Source of the DNA: Phoronis ovalis
Lineage: Eukaryota > Phoronida > Phoronidae
NCBI GenBank assembly: GCA_028565635.1
Contig: JAOXYB010029667.1
Span: 1 to 14,975, forward strand
DNA length: 14,975 nt
Direction: 5' to 3'
In this document: positions 1 to 10,380 of the stretch, piece after piece
How positions within the stretch are numbered: the first letter of the stretch is position 1
Layout: every line of letters starts with the position of its first letter
The notes under the pieces: generated by a model
Seen by the model: the letters and a program-made list of their open reading frames with translations, nothing else
Told to the model about the DNA's origin: nothing
The model's database searches: none
Made by a program: the position numbers and the translations under genes

Positions 1-285
1 AAGTGCCACCTTTTTTTGATACTTCCAACTTCTTCGATACATTACCATATTTATAGAATTACAGAAAAGAGAATATAGATGTTTTGGATATTATATAAAA
101 TTGGGAACTGCACTTTAATGAATGTCAGAACAAATTTTTGAACTAAGAGCTTTTTTCTGCACACTTTCAAATTTTTAAAATAATGCTCCTACCCCTAATA
201 AGGCTCCTACCCCTAATAAGGCTCCTACCCCTAATTTCTGAATAATTTCAGCATGAATTAAACATGCTTGCTTAAACTCTTTCAG
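1..285 (+). other. 3' end of an intron of the dishevelled gene
   Basis: This non-coding sequence ends in a pyrimidine-containing tract and a CTTTCAG acceptor at 279-285. It holds a three-copy 18-bp repeat (see separate entry). An alternative AG at 250-251 would put a TGA in frame at 254-256, so 285 is the preferred acceptor. The exons for the N-terminal DIX domain should lie upstream, outside the window. Confidence 0.75.
185..235 (+). repeat. 18-bp tandem repeat, about 2.8 copies
   Basis: The unit GCTCCTACCCCTAATAAG is repeated perfectly at 185-202 and 203-220, and partly at 221-235. It lies 50-100 nt upstream of the acceptor at 285. Each copy carries CTAAT, which resembles an animal branch-point sequence, and a CU-rich run, so it may affect acceptor use. 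That role is inference. The repeat itself is directly visible. Confidence 0.95.
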
Positions 286-371
286 CGCAAATGCGGTCAA
301 ACAATTTGACAATCTTGATAACGACACAGAAACGTGTACCGATACTGAATCACTGCTCAGCAACAGGAGAG
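286..371 (+). CDS. dvl: Dishevelled exon: TETxTDTESLLSxRR segment after the DIX domain
   Basis: This is an internal exon of a Dishevelled homologue, the cytoplasmic scaffold that relays Frizzled signals to the beta-catenin and planar polarity pathways. The acceptor is CTTTCAG and the donor is GAG|GTAAGT, which matches consensus. It enters in phase 2 (base 286 completes a codon), has 28 full codons, and leaves in phase 1. The translation contains FDNLDNDTETCTDTESLLS followed by NRR. This fits the Dvl linker just after the DIX region, where vertebrate Dvl proteins read roughly ENLxxETETESVVSxRRERPRRR. The rest of the RR-x-RPR motif is supplied by the exon at 5022 (DRPRGPP) when that exon is included. 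The cysteine within TETCTDTES is unusual. Identification rests on motif memory and on the downstream exons agreeing in order and frame. Confidence 0.88.
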
Positions 372-3300
372 GTAAGTGGGTTATTGTGTGTTGTTAAAAC
401 TGAAATACGTATGATCTTAAAAAGTCTGAAAATCATGGTTATCTGATCTATGCAAAGTTCCTGGCCTTTTTGCACAGGATCTGAAGCTATCTGACCAGGT
501 TAGACACATGATAGCCTTAAAATAAATAATGATGACACCATTCTATAAGCCAATATTGACAGCTTTACAGGTTTTCATCTGATATAATAATACAATAGTT
601 GCATTTTTGACCAATAGGTGGCAGGGTAGTCTTCAAAGCATTTTCCTGCTGAGATAACTGTTATTGGGATGTTTTCATCACAGAACTTAGAATCATTTAT
701 TTTAAAAGTAACTCTCTGAATTTTAACATTTAAAAGTTTTTACAGGCTGTAATATGCATGTATTATGAAAAACTTGTATGTAATAATAAAAAATGTGATT
801 TCGATGTGGGTTTGAAATATTGTACACTCCGTTTCTCTGGATTTTCTTCTGGTCAGTGAAGTATTTGACAAGTTTGGACATTAATTATAAAATATATTTA
901 CCAGTTATCTTCATGTCATATGTCTGCACAGAATGTCCTTTGTGATTTATTGGCTGGAAACAAATTTAAAATAACATTTGCTTAAAGAAGTGAGTGTGTT
1001 GTTTGATTAGTCACCTGGACAAAGTTGTATTGTGTGAACTAACCTAAAACAATATTTAGGATTTTTTATTGTGAATGTTGTTAAACATTAAACGACTCAA
1101 TAGTAACAGTTTCTGTAGGGCTTCATAATCTAGTCATTGGTCACCTCCTTTGGCCATCTATTTACAGTAATTTGCATTCTGGAAACTAGTGGAGGAATAT
1201 GAAAAACAGCTATAGAAAAACTGAATTGTTTCTGCTGTTGTTCATGTTAAGTTAACTGATTGTTATAACTTAATTTACTAGTAACATAAATTAATAATTT
1301 ATAAAAACGACCTCCATGACCCATACTTGTAAATATTTCTATCTAATTGCCATGCATGCTTGGTGCTTCCCATTATTTAATAAACCAGGTTACAGCATGT
1401 AGCATATGTGAACAATGTGAACACAAAAGCTGCCTTTTTTATTGCCTTCATTTGTGGATTATTGTGGCAGGGTTCCCATGTGAGATGTGCCTGTAAAGTC
1501 ACAGATTAGTTTTGTGTACTAAATGAAGCAGAAAATGCAAAGGAGACAACTGCAGCAATTTATTGACATTAATGTTTTGGTGACTTGTCACAAATTGCCT
1601 GGTTTATTGTTGATGGATTAAACTGAAATGTCATTTATGGATAATTCAGAAGGATTTGTAATGTAGCTGAATGAAATGGAATTTTATCTTGTTTGAAATT
1701 GGACACTCAAAATGTTCATGTTTGAGGGTATCTTTATTGTGATAATATTAGTTGACAGATGAAGTGATGAAGCCCTTGCTTATAGCTATTTCTGAGTTGA
1801 GAAGTTTGATGAATATTTGAACTTGATATAGAATGTAACTATGGAAACTTGAATGAATCTTTTTAAGGACTGGAGTGAATACAATATTGCTGTAGTAGCA
1901 TAAAGAAAAAGTGACTCGTAGATTTTTGATGTTAAAGAAGCATATTCCAATTTATTGTAGATGGGTTTTATACAAAAAATATAACAGCTTGTGTAGAAAC
2001 ATGCATTTTATGACTGCCCGTTTGTGATATTGACACTTGTAAACGGAAGTTGTATTGTACATATGTGCGCCAGTGGTCTGTCGTTCAGAACAGAAGTTAT
2101 TTAGTTACACAAATATGTTACAAAGAATTATCTATATGGCGAAGAAAAGTTACTTCAAACATTGTAAACACAGTGAAAACATTGTGTTATGCTATGGAAA
2201 AAAGAGGCTTTGTTAAGAAAAACCATATTAAATATACCTTTGATAGGAACACATTAATTTCAAGTTAGAGTGACAACTGATATATGTCAGTGATGATTTA
2301 ACTGTGTTGTGAGATCTCTAGGACATGCGCACCTTTGCTGCTTTTGTACATCATTATAATTTAGAAAGATTTATTTTGGATTAATAGGTCATTTCTTGTC
2401 AAAGGCAGCCCCTATCTGCTTTCAGAAAACTGTTTTGATAAAATATTAGGCTCATTTATTAATAAGTTGGTAGCCCAAAGGTGTCAACAGACCTGATATT
2501 CACTCTATACATATCTGTGGGTTTTCTATTGTTGGATGCCTGTGAGAGAGATTTTGCCTTGTTGTGATCGAACTTTGTCAGCCTCAGGATCTAAACTTTC
2601 CTAATATTTGTACTTTTATGCAGGATCTTCAAACTTTATTGTTCAAGTTTGGAAGAGTTCTTTGATATTTTTGCACTGAGTTACTAATGTATTTGGCAGT
2701 AGATAATCGAAGAAAACTGGAAGGTTGCTGGTGGAAATTTCCTGAAGCTGTTGATATGATTTTTATTGGAAACTGGTCACATGCTGTATAACAGTAACAT
2801 TATTTATTTGTGGTGGTAACAGATTCTCTAGAATCCGACATTGAAAATGTGTTTTTAAATTTGTGTAGACATTTTTCTTGGACTGCAAGTGTGCAAAGGA
2901 TTGATGCATACAGAGAAAAGGAAATGAATATGAAATTGTATATTGTTGATTAATTGTAGCGCCCATCAAATTCAAACTCTGCGGTACATGCACTTATTCC
3001 TGGCACAGGTGCCTTATCACCGTTATCTTAATACAAAGTCAAAATTGGCTTTTTGACATTTTCCACAGGATTGGAAGCTAAACAGTTGAGTTTTATGGAT
3101 TAAGAAAATCAACATTAGGAATTCTTTAACTGCGAATACCATTATGTATTGGAGTTCTGGATTTCGATAACAGATTTGATTGCTGTTTTTTTACTTATTT
3201 TCGTATGTTGGATGTATGCTTTTTGATAGTATATACAACTGGCTTGGCATTCTAGTCTTTATATTGTGAGAAAACATTTGTCAGTGAAATACCCATAACA

Positions 3301-5021
3301 GGGACACATTGAAAATAAGTGTACCGTCCACACACACTTATATCTGCTTTTAAACAATAGAAGTCTGACATTATACATACAGGTATTGCTGTCAGATTGT
3401 ATGTCACCACGATGACAATGGTTGACTGAAATCTGTAATGACGTTTTATTGTTTTGATAACAGAAGACTATTTTCTAAAGAATCTAGTTAAACAATTTGA
3501 ATATTGCAACTAAGTACATTATATCACATTGCGATTGGAATATCGTTTTATGCAAATTAACAGCATGGTTTTAATCCAAGTTGTGATAACTCGGAATCCT
3601 ATTGTCAGGGATTTAGTGTACAGCTTAACCCATGGATACAAGAAGCTGGTAGATGAAGGTAATACATCAAATTTAATGTGCAATACTTCATTTTTGGAAT
3701 TTGTCCATTGTGTTGTTGATGGCTACATTTTGTGAGTAGTCAGTGTTGTCCAGGCGCAACCTTTCTTTTACTCCCGAATGATGTGTACATTTCCCAAAAC
3801 TATATATGTTACTTAGCCAATGCCTCGTAATTTTCTCTATGGGTAGAAATAAGAATGACGGTCCGGCTAGTGTTTTGATAATATAAATATGTGGTGTAGA
3901 ATTGCGCTGGACATGTTAGAGCTAGAAGTATCTTGTGGGGAACACTAATTAGTTACTTTTATTTTTTTAATTTGTATCAAAAAGCTCAAATTTGTAAATT
4001 GCCAGAAGAAACTTTTCTAATATCAGTAATTTATCAGTTTTAATTTGCGATATGAATTGATAAAATTGTCACCTTCAAAGTAGATTATAGCAGCTGAAAT
4101 ATAAAGTTGTGAGTGTTAATGAGTAAGGTAAACGATATGGAACCTCCCCTGCTAAGAAATTATTACTATGTACTTATTGCCAACATGTTTAATGTTTTGT
4201 CTTATGACTGAAAATGAAGATTTGTATTAAAAATTATTTTCACACAAGATAGTGTCTTAGTGTCAGTGGTATGCATTGTAAGCATACATCAAAATTGCAT
4301 TATGATGTTTACGAAGTTTGAATACTTTATCAGATTATTTCTCCTCCTTATAGATAGCAAAAGATATCCAACATTTAAAAATAATTTTTAAAATAATTTT
4401 TGTGCCACTTCTTATTTGCTGTTGCAAAATCATTCCGTTACCGCTCCTGTTTTATATAACCAAGCAGCATGTGGTTGCATACGGCGGATTTTGTTTCAGC
4501 AGAGTGGCTCCCTTACTTATAGGCAAGATATGCAGTTTTAAAACCTCGGCTAGGCAGTTGCTCCTTACCGGAGCCATTGCCATTTCATGCTATATTGCAT
4601 AGATTGATACGAACATGCTAGTTTAGCATTTTTGGAATCCTTTAGAAATTCAAATCTCTTTCTTCTTGCAAATAAGTTAATCTTTTGTTCTTTCATAGAC
4701 ATCGATAAAATACCTGTGCTGTTTGGAAATAAGAATCTTATTCGGCTGCTCTTTTCATTTGAGTTTTTATATATTTTGTACCTGTATTAATATGTTAATT
4801 AAACCTGACTTTCATAATGCTTGTGCTAAAATATTGTTGTTTACTTTTCCGTAAATTTCATTAACACAATTTCACCTTTTGTTTTACTGCCTAATTTACT
4901 TTATGATATTTCATTTTATGATTTATTGAACGCATCTGTATATCTATGTTGTAATTCCTATACAGAAGTTTTGTGTTCGCTGCTTTGCATGGTACTTTAT
5001 GTGTGCTTTTTATTTGCCTAG
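372..5021 (+). other. Large intron between the TESLLS exon and the 34-codon exon
   Basis: It starts with GTAAGT and ends TTTGCCTAG. It is AT-rich with stops in all frames. The open stretches at 2050-2268, 3529-3735 and 4402-4602 show no family motifs and have no matching splice borders that I can see. A CTCF-like motif lies at 611-625. A locally less AT-rich patch lies at about 4430-4600, and I could not assign it to a repeat family or a gene. Confidence 0.8.
611..625 (+). promoter_or_regulatory. CTCF-like motif 1 (intronic)
   Basis: CCAATAGGTGGCAGG resembles the bilaterian CTCF core CCASYAGRKGGCRS, with one mismatch at the fourth base. It shares AGGTGGCAG with two other same-strand sites, at 5433 and 10180. 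The sequence match is visible; binding is inferred. Confidence 0.3.
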
Positions 5022-5123
5022 ATCGCCCCAGGGGCCCACCCCATGGTAATCAGAATTATGGGTATAAAGACGGTCGGCATCATCCGCCTCCCCACTATGA
5101 CAAACACAACAGATATCATAATG
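5022..5123 (+). CDS. dvl: Dishevelled linker exon, frame-neutral (possible cassette exon)
   Basis: The exon lies between a TTTGCCTAG acceptor and an ATG|GTAAGA donor. It is 102 nt, enters in phase 1 and leaves in phase 1, so it can be skipped without changing the frame. The first codon is completed by the G of the previous exon to give DRPRGPPHGNQNYGY, then a His/Pro-rich stretch (GRHHPPPHYDKH) and NRYHNG. DRPR directly after NRR restores the RRxRPR pattern of Dvl proteins, which supports inclusion in the main form. The rest is a low-complexity Gly/Pro/His linker with no fold expected. If the intron were retained, the frame would run 14 codons further and stop at 5165-5167. This exon is less certain than its neighbours because the linker is poorly conserved, but both splice sites are good and the phases agree. 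Confidence 0.78.
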
Positions 5124-5432
5124 GTAAGAATCTGATTTTTGAAGAGTTTAATTTGGTTTCTTCTTGAGTGGTTTATTTAGCTGTATAGATGTGCGCATTA
5201 ATTAGGCTAGATATTCCTTACAAATAGATGTTCTTTCTATTTTAGCTATACTTTTAGCATAAAAAGTCAATGGGCAATGAAATAGTTATCATAGGCATTT
5301 GTGGTCTGCATTTGTAAAACCTCCATTTGCCTGACAACCTTCCGCATGTTATTGTATTTAGCCGTCCTGTTTGGTCATTAGCCATCTACAGCTTTCATAT
5401 ATCTGGTTGGCTAAGACAAGTTTCATTTTCCA

Positions 5433-5447
5433 ACACCAGGTGGCAGG
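5433..5447 (+). promoter_or_regulatory. CTCF-like motif 2 (intronic)
   Basis: ACACCAGGTGGCAGG shares the 13-base string CACCAGGTGGCAG with the motif inside exon A at 10180-10194 and lies on the same strand. It also contains an E-box, CAGGTG, so a Snail- or bHLH-type site is an alternative reading. Function is inferred. Confidence 0.35.
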
Positions 5448-6007
5448 CCACATGTTTATACTTCCATTTGTTTTTTCAAAAATGTATTGCTGTAGCTGGC
5501 AAAAGCTCATTGGAAACCACATTCATAACACACAAAGTAGATATATTTTTAATTTTTAAATTCTCATCAAAACTGTGACTATATCGGTAAAGTTTTTGCT
5601 TGATATAGTACATAAATTTTTTTTATGCAAATAAAATCTGCCAGAAACATTTGTTGAAAGGCTGTAAAACCAAACCCTACACTTGTAAAATATTAACAGT
5701 TTAGAACTTACAATGCAAGTATGCTTGATGACACTTGAACTATTCAGGTAAATTAATGTAATTATTACCAGGTAATATATTTTAATACTTGCTTGAGGGG
5801 AAATCTGTGAATTACTGTCCCCTGAAGTGGCATTGGCTAGGTTTGTCGTTGGGTGGCATTGCACCTGTGGAAACGAGCAACATTTCTGACCAATCACCTT
5901 GTGTATTTACAGCAGTGATGCATAGATTTACACTGTATTACATTTTTTACTTGTTTTGTATGAAATCATGGGGATGTGGATTCATTCTGTGCTGTTGTCA
6001 CTTAAGA

Positions 6008-6028
6008 TCAAATCAAAATCAAAATCAG
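6008..6028 (+). repeat. Short AAATC microsatellite-like run
   Basis: Three to four copies of AAATC-like units occur in tandem (ATCAAATCAAAATCAAAATC), slightly irregular in length. It is a simple sequence within the intron and no function is seen. Confidence 0.7.
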
Positions 6029-8356
6029 ATTTTCTTGTTTTGAAGAAGTGTGTTTTTTGTGTATGTAAATATCTGTAGGTTATAATTCATGCTGTCGTGA
6101 TAATAAGAACCAGTGCTAAGTATTACTGAAAGTGCCCCAGGTAAACAACCTTCTATAAATCAACTAATTATGATATAATAATGTGAAACTGAACAAATAG
6201 TTTCAAAGGAGAACATGTTATCAGATATAAAAAGTTATTTTGACTGGATTCAGAATGTAAAACCTGTCCTGCGTTTCAATCCAGCTAACAAACATTGAAG
6301 GAGAATGAAATTGCCCAAGGTTCACTGAGAAAGGTGTAGTACTTAAGACTTGAATTTCTCAGAAGCAACAGGTGCAGAGTTTAATGCTGTAATTTGTGGT
6401 TTTGATGTGTTATAATATATGGTAATTGCTGCAAGTTCAGCATTTTGAGAACAAATGCAACAACAACACTGCAATTGTATGGAAAAGTTTCTGTGATTTC
6501 AATTACCTGCGTGATATGATCCAATGAGTACACGGAGGATTAAGGAGAAAACTAAACGTCTAGAAAATAGTGTTATATTCGTCCTTTAGACTACTGGGTA
6601 TCTTGCAGCAAGCTTGGAATATTTTGATGAAAAAAAAACAAGTATATATTCAGGGTTAATAAGTGTGGTGTGGTAGATGGTTGAGTACTCTACAGTATTT
6701 CCGCTTCTTGTACTTCATCAGTCAATCCAATGGAAACAACTGAAATAGCTTAAATTTAAAACTTGAATAACTTTTAAAAAAACCTGTGTCTTGCATAACT
6801 GTGAATACAGTATAGATCTAGTTCAATTATAAGTTGTTTCAGCACAGCACTGATTAACTTTGATAGATTAGTGGTTTATTGTCCATGAATGTAAATGTGT
6901 TGCCAGCTGGAATTGTCACCAATCCTGGTGGGATATTTATTTACATAACCCAAACCTACCTACATGGCCCCATTAGTAACTGCTGATGAGAGTGGTGCTC
7001 ACTCTATCAGGAACATTATGAAAAGATAAGTGTTTATTTGCTAACAGTAAGGAGAGCAAGCTTGTAAGCTGTGTGGACAAAGAGTCAGTATAATTGGACA
7101 ACTTTATATATACCAGTGCTGCAGTGATATGTGGCAGTATGTGTGGTGAATATTTCTATTGGATTTCATGTTGTTGCTGGGTGATTGTTGATCAGTTTAA
7201 ATATCTGTGGGCTCTAATCTTATACTTGGAAACTATATTAGTTCTGATGTACAGAACAGTGGCACCAGGGAAATATTAGATTATATGGTGGATGTTCACA
7301 AGCTTGTAAAAAAAGATTTGCCTTCACAATAACATTGAAGACTAAAAACTTACATTTCATCGGCAGTTTCTGTTGTGCATTTTCACTCGCATTAATCATT
7401 TCGGTTATGAAAGGTTTCTGAGTTTCTTTATAAGCAGAGTTCACAGTATTGCATATAATGGCCCAGTGGAACATTAAACTATATATATTATAACTTCTAA
7501 TAAGCTCTAGATTATTAAGTTGTCTCTCTATTCTCATACACTAGAGGGTTGCAAATTGCAGCTTGAATGAATTTTGTATAGCATCAGTGGAGTGATAACG
7601 AATTTTAAATTACGCTACTGTTTAATAGTTGTAAACAAGGGAATACTTTATTCAGGTTTAGTTGCATATATGATATTCAACAACAGCTGAATTTCAAGAA
7701 CATTTCAAACATAACTTCTAGAAAGGCTGGCTATAGAAGCTGGCTACATAGTGGGCTTCAAAGAGTTTCAATCAGCTGTCATTGGAATTCTTTCATAGAT
7801 CTATACCCACGTTTACCATAATTTTGGACTAGTATACATTGCAATAAATGCATATATGTGCTCATTGCTTGGGATACAAACAGTTGACTCGGGTTAGCCC
7901 TGCATTTGTGCAATTACAAATTCTATGGAAACAACATCACACCACTGATGTCTAGGACAAGATGTAATTCACACTTCAGACTAAACAAAGGTAGACTGAC
8001 ACTGCAGAGGTTCTAGTTCTACAAAGCCTGAATCTCTTTAGTTATCATGGAACTTATACCAGATTAACTTTCATTGATTCTTTGCAAAAGATGCTAGTGA
8101 TTGTGGGTATTAATATAATAAGATATAATGGGATTCCAATCCAACTAAATCTGATTTCTTATAAATAGATTACTGTACATGTAGGATTATTGAAAATTGA
8201 CTTTTAATCATCAGAGCTGTACATGGTAAATTCTGGATCCGGAAACAGATTGTGCTTGGAGGACATTTTATATCCAAATCAACTATTGCTTTGATACAGC
8301 ATTTCTACCTAACTTTTAAGTTCTGTTTGGATCTATTTGTGAAGGGTTCCGTTAAG

Positions 8357-8572
8357 ATGCCTTATTCATCACAAGTTGTCGTCAAATTGAAAAAGAAACA
8401 GTCAGAACATTGCGGCTGCTTCTCAAGGTTGTTTAAAAAATTGTTTCATCGGCAAAAGTGTTTTCCAAGGAACGATTCATTCTTACCTGGACAGTTTTAT
8501 ACGGATAACTATCCACAGTTTTCTGCAAGTAGGTATAACTGTTATACTAGGCAAGTCTATGATACCAAATAA
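8357..8572 (+). CDS. Uncharacterised 71-residue open frame within the intron (possible alternative exon or small gene)
   Basis: The ATG at 8357 is in a reasonable start context (A at -3). It opens a frame that begins MPYSSQVVVKLKKKQSEHC and then runs through a basic, aromatic and Cys-containing part (FSRLFKKLFHRQK) to a TAA at 8570-8572. The frame is also open upstream to 8201. It is more hydrophilic and less repetitive than the neighbouring intron translations. It contains SASR encoded as TCT GCA AGT AG|GTATAA, with a possible donor at 8533. That donor would leave in phase 2, exactly what the exon at 12055 needs. An AATAAA lies near 8801. I recognise no family. Open frames of about this length also occur by chance here, so it could be noise. 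Alternatives are an alternative first exon giving a DIX-less Dvl form, an independent small gene, or intron. Confidence 0.22.
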   Translation: MPYSSQVVVKLKKKQSEHCGCFSRLFKKLFHRQKCFPRNDSFLPGQFYTDNYPQFSASRYNCYTRQVYDTK

Positions 8573-10177
8573 CTGCATATGAAACTGATACAATTTGATG
8601 GGTTATATTTTTCTTACTAAGGAGAGAAACGCGACGGCTAATTATATTTAACGTTTCATTTAATGTTTGTGTGTTTGAATATGTGGAAAGTTACCGCCAC
8701 ATACTCAACTGTTTTCAGTAGTAGCATAATGCATTGCTTGTTACAAAACATATTTTGTAGACTAAAATTGACTTGTAGTGGTGACTGAGGAGACTTCATG
8801 AATAAAATAATGACATGTCTAACAAAAGATTCTTTTTGATGTGATATGTAGAAAATTTCTAACATCTTTTAACCAGAATAGTTGTTATTCAGTGTCACCC
8901 TCCTGCCAGTGTACTGTGAGATGTAGAAATTACGATGACGCGATTATCAAAGTAGTGAACGCGAATTATTTGTCACAAAATTTCTGATCATGTCCCCTAA
9001 TTGCAACAAATTGCAGTATTTGTCATCAGACTGTGAACAGTGTTGCAGCATGTTGTAATTTATTTTAGAATCTTACTGTGCAACCTTCTGACTGTTTGAG
9101 TTGACATGTTATAAATGAGCAGAGTTGTAACTGATGTGAACATAGTCAGGAATGTATGGAGCCAATATCAGGAAATTAACCATTCAATCATAGTTAATCA
9201 TATGTAATAAAGTCTGCCATTATCACTCACAAATTATGTAATATTTGTGACAAACAGCAAACATTTTGGCATATCCTTTTAGATAGGCAGCTTTTAAAAT
9301 ATATCAGTCTCAATGATTTTCATTTTAAAAATGTCACAATGTTTATCTGCCTGTATGAATATTTACTGAGATTTTATTTTTTGAAATTTAATCACTTTTT
9401 CTGCACAAATATGTAAATAAAAAAGCACTATCCTGTGCTGGAGAAGGGGAGCACACAGTAAGAAGACCTGGTGAAAGGAAACATTGCTGGAAAGTTTTAT
9501 GTATTCCACTGCAACTGGAGTATGTCAAATATTCACCACTAGTTTGACTTGTAAATAAAGTCATAAAATTCCTGCTGTGAAACTCCTCCTTTTAATTGGT
9601 TTTTGTTTTGAAACATTGTAAGGTATGCCACATTGTTTTTTTTTCAGAGAAAAGCAATGTATCAGTGACATTGAACAAAACATAGTTAGGTCCTAATGGG
9701 AAGTGAAATAAATATTTATTAAGCATTCCAATCAATAAAAACATTTGTCTATTTCTAAAGTTTCCATGAATGTTCACATATTTTTTAATAGAAACAGCAA
9801 ACTAAAGAAGATTTGTGCTTAAAAACAGCAAGTAACATTACTGGTGGCAGCCTTCGACACTAAGAATAAGAGATGAAAAATGCCAAAGGATTACAGTGTT
9901 CTCCATAAAATAGTGTATACATGTTACAGGGCCGATGATATTATTTATGTAAACTTCAAACGTGGATAGATAAAATGTTGATAAATAATACAAGGTTTTT
10001 GTGCTAAACTTCATTGGTGCCCTGAACAAGTATGAGTTTTTTGTGGAGAACACTGGGTTATAACTAGTGATGTTATTTCTCTCTTGTAGAACTGAGTTGT
10101 AAAACACATCCCAGGAGCAAGTTAATAATTTTGAAATTCACTAATGGTATTGAACCCATAATTTAATGTTTTTTTAG

Positions 10178-10328
10178 GTCCACCAGGTGGCAGCAGAGTC
10201 AATGGCCATCCAAAACATGAACATCCTGCCCGGGATCGTGGTCACGGCTATGAAACTGCCTCGTCATTCATGTCTAGTGATATAGATTCAACAAGTTTCT
10301 TCGATTCTGAAGAAGATAGTACAAGCAG
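10178..10328 (+). CDS. dvl: Dishevelled alternative exon A: canonical acidic serine block (SSDIDSTSFFDSEEDSTSR)
   Basis: The acceptor is TTTTTTTAG and the donor is CAG|GTAGAT. The exon is 151 nt, phase 1 in and phase 2 out. It starts GPPGGSRVNGHPKHEHPARD, then GHGYETASSFM, then SSDIDSTSFFDSEEDSTSR. The last block matches the conserved Dvl linker motif SSELETTSFFDSDEDDSTSR, and the split arginine continues into RFSTET of the exon at 12055, as in known Dvl proteins (DSTSRFSSSTE). It is rich in Ser/Thr next to acidic residues, which is the setting of casein kinase targets. CK1 and CK2 are known Dvl kinases; use of these particular sites is inferred. A homologous exon B follows after only 52 nt, with the same phases. 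This is the ancestral-looking copy and probably the default form. The first bases also contain a near-consensus CTCF motif. Confidence 0.92.
10180..10194 (+). promoter_or_regulatory. CTCF-like motif 3, inside exon A
   Basis: CCACCAGGTGGCAGC fits the CTCF core CCASYAGRKGGCRS at every position. It lies two bases into exon A and encodes PPGGS. CTCF bound at an alternative exon can slow RNA polymerase II and favour inclusion, as shown for mammalian CD45. Whether that applies here is inference, and the match could simply result from coding a Pro-Pro-Gly-Gly-Ser run. Confidence 0.4.
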
Positions 10329-10380
10329 GTAGATGTTATTTCTCTGTCTCATGTCAAATTTTTGTTTGTTATAATTTTAG
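10329..10380 (+). other. 52-nt mini-intron separating exons A and B
   Basis: It runs from GTAGAT to ATTTTAG. The best branch-point-like site (CTCATG) has its A at 10351, only about 22 nt from the upstream donor and about 30 nt from the acceptor. That leaves little room for U1 and U2 particles to bind together. Splicing A to B would also shift the frame, giving TTC CAT... read as S-S-I-Q-S and then a TAA inside exon B. Both points argue that A and B are not joined. Confidence 0.8.

Larger units (their letters stand above)
5124..10177 (+). other. Large intron upstream of the alternative exon pair
   Basis: It begins with GTAAGA and ends in a T-rich tract plus TAG. The sequence is AT-rich with frequent stops. 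It contains a CTCF-like motif at 5433-5447, a short AAATC run near 6008-6028, and an open frame at 8357-8572 described separately. Other open stretches, on both strands, read as low-complexity, Ile/Tyr/Phe-rich translation typical of AT-rich intron. I saw no intact mobile element or RNA gene. Confidence 0.8.

Noticed and set aside
252-285. Upstream acceptor at 250-251 for the first exon
   Set aside because: It would place a TGA in the Dvl frame at 254-256.
2050-2268. 72-residue open frame on the + strand
   Set aside because: No recognisable motif and no good splice borders in phase with the flanking exons; the composition is like translated AT-rich intron.
3529-3735. 68-residue open frame on the + strand
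   Set aside because: Its start is not a convincing ATG, it has no domain, and no flanking splice sites fit. Chance is likely.
4402-4602. 66-residue hydrophobic open frame in a less AT-rich patch
   Set aside because: I looked for tRNA-like boxes, a SINE and exon borders; none was convincing on either strand.
5556-5897. 113-residue open frame on the - strand
   Set aside because: It is low in structure and rich in Ile/Tyr/Ser, with no motif and no splice support. Frames this long are expected by chance in 15 kb.
7238-7537. 99-residue open frame on the - strand
   Set aside because: No family features, and the neighbouring sequence shows no promoter or splice pattern.
9838-10107. 89-residue open frame on the - strand
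   Set aside because: Repetitive Tyr/Leu/Ser translation (YYLSTFYLSTF), best explained as AT-rich intron.
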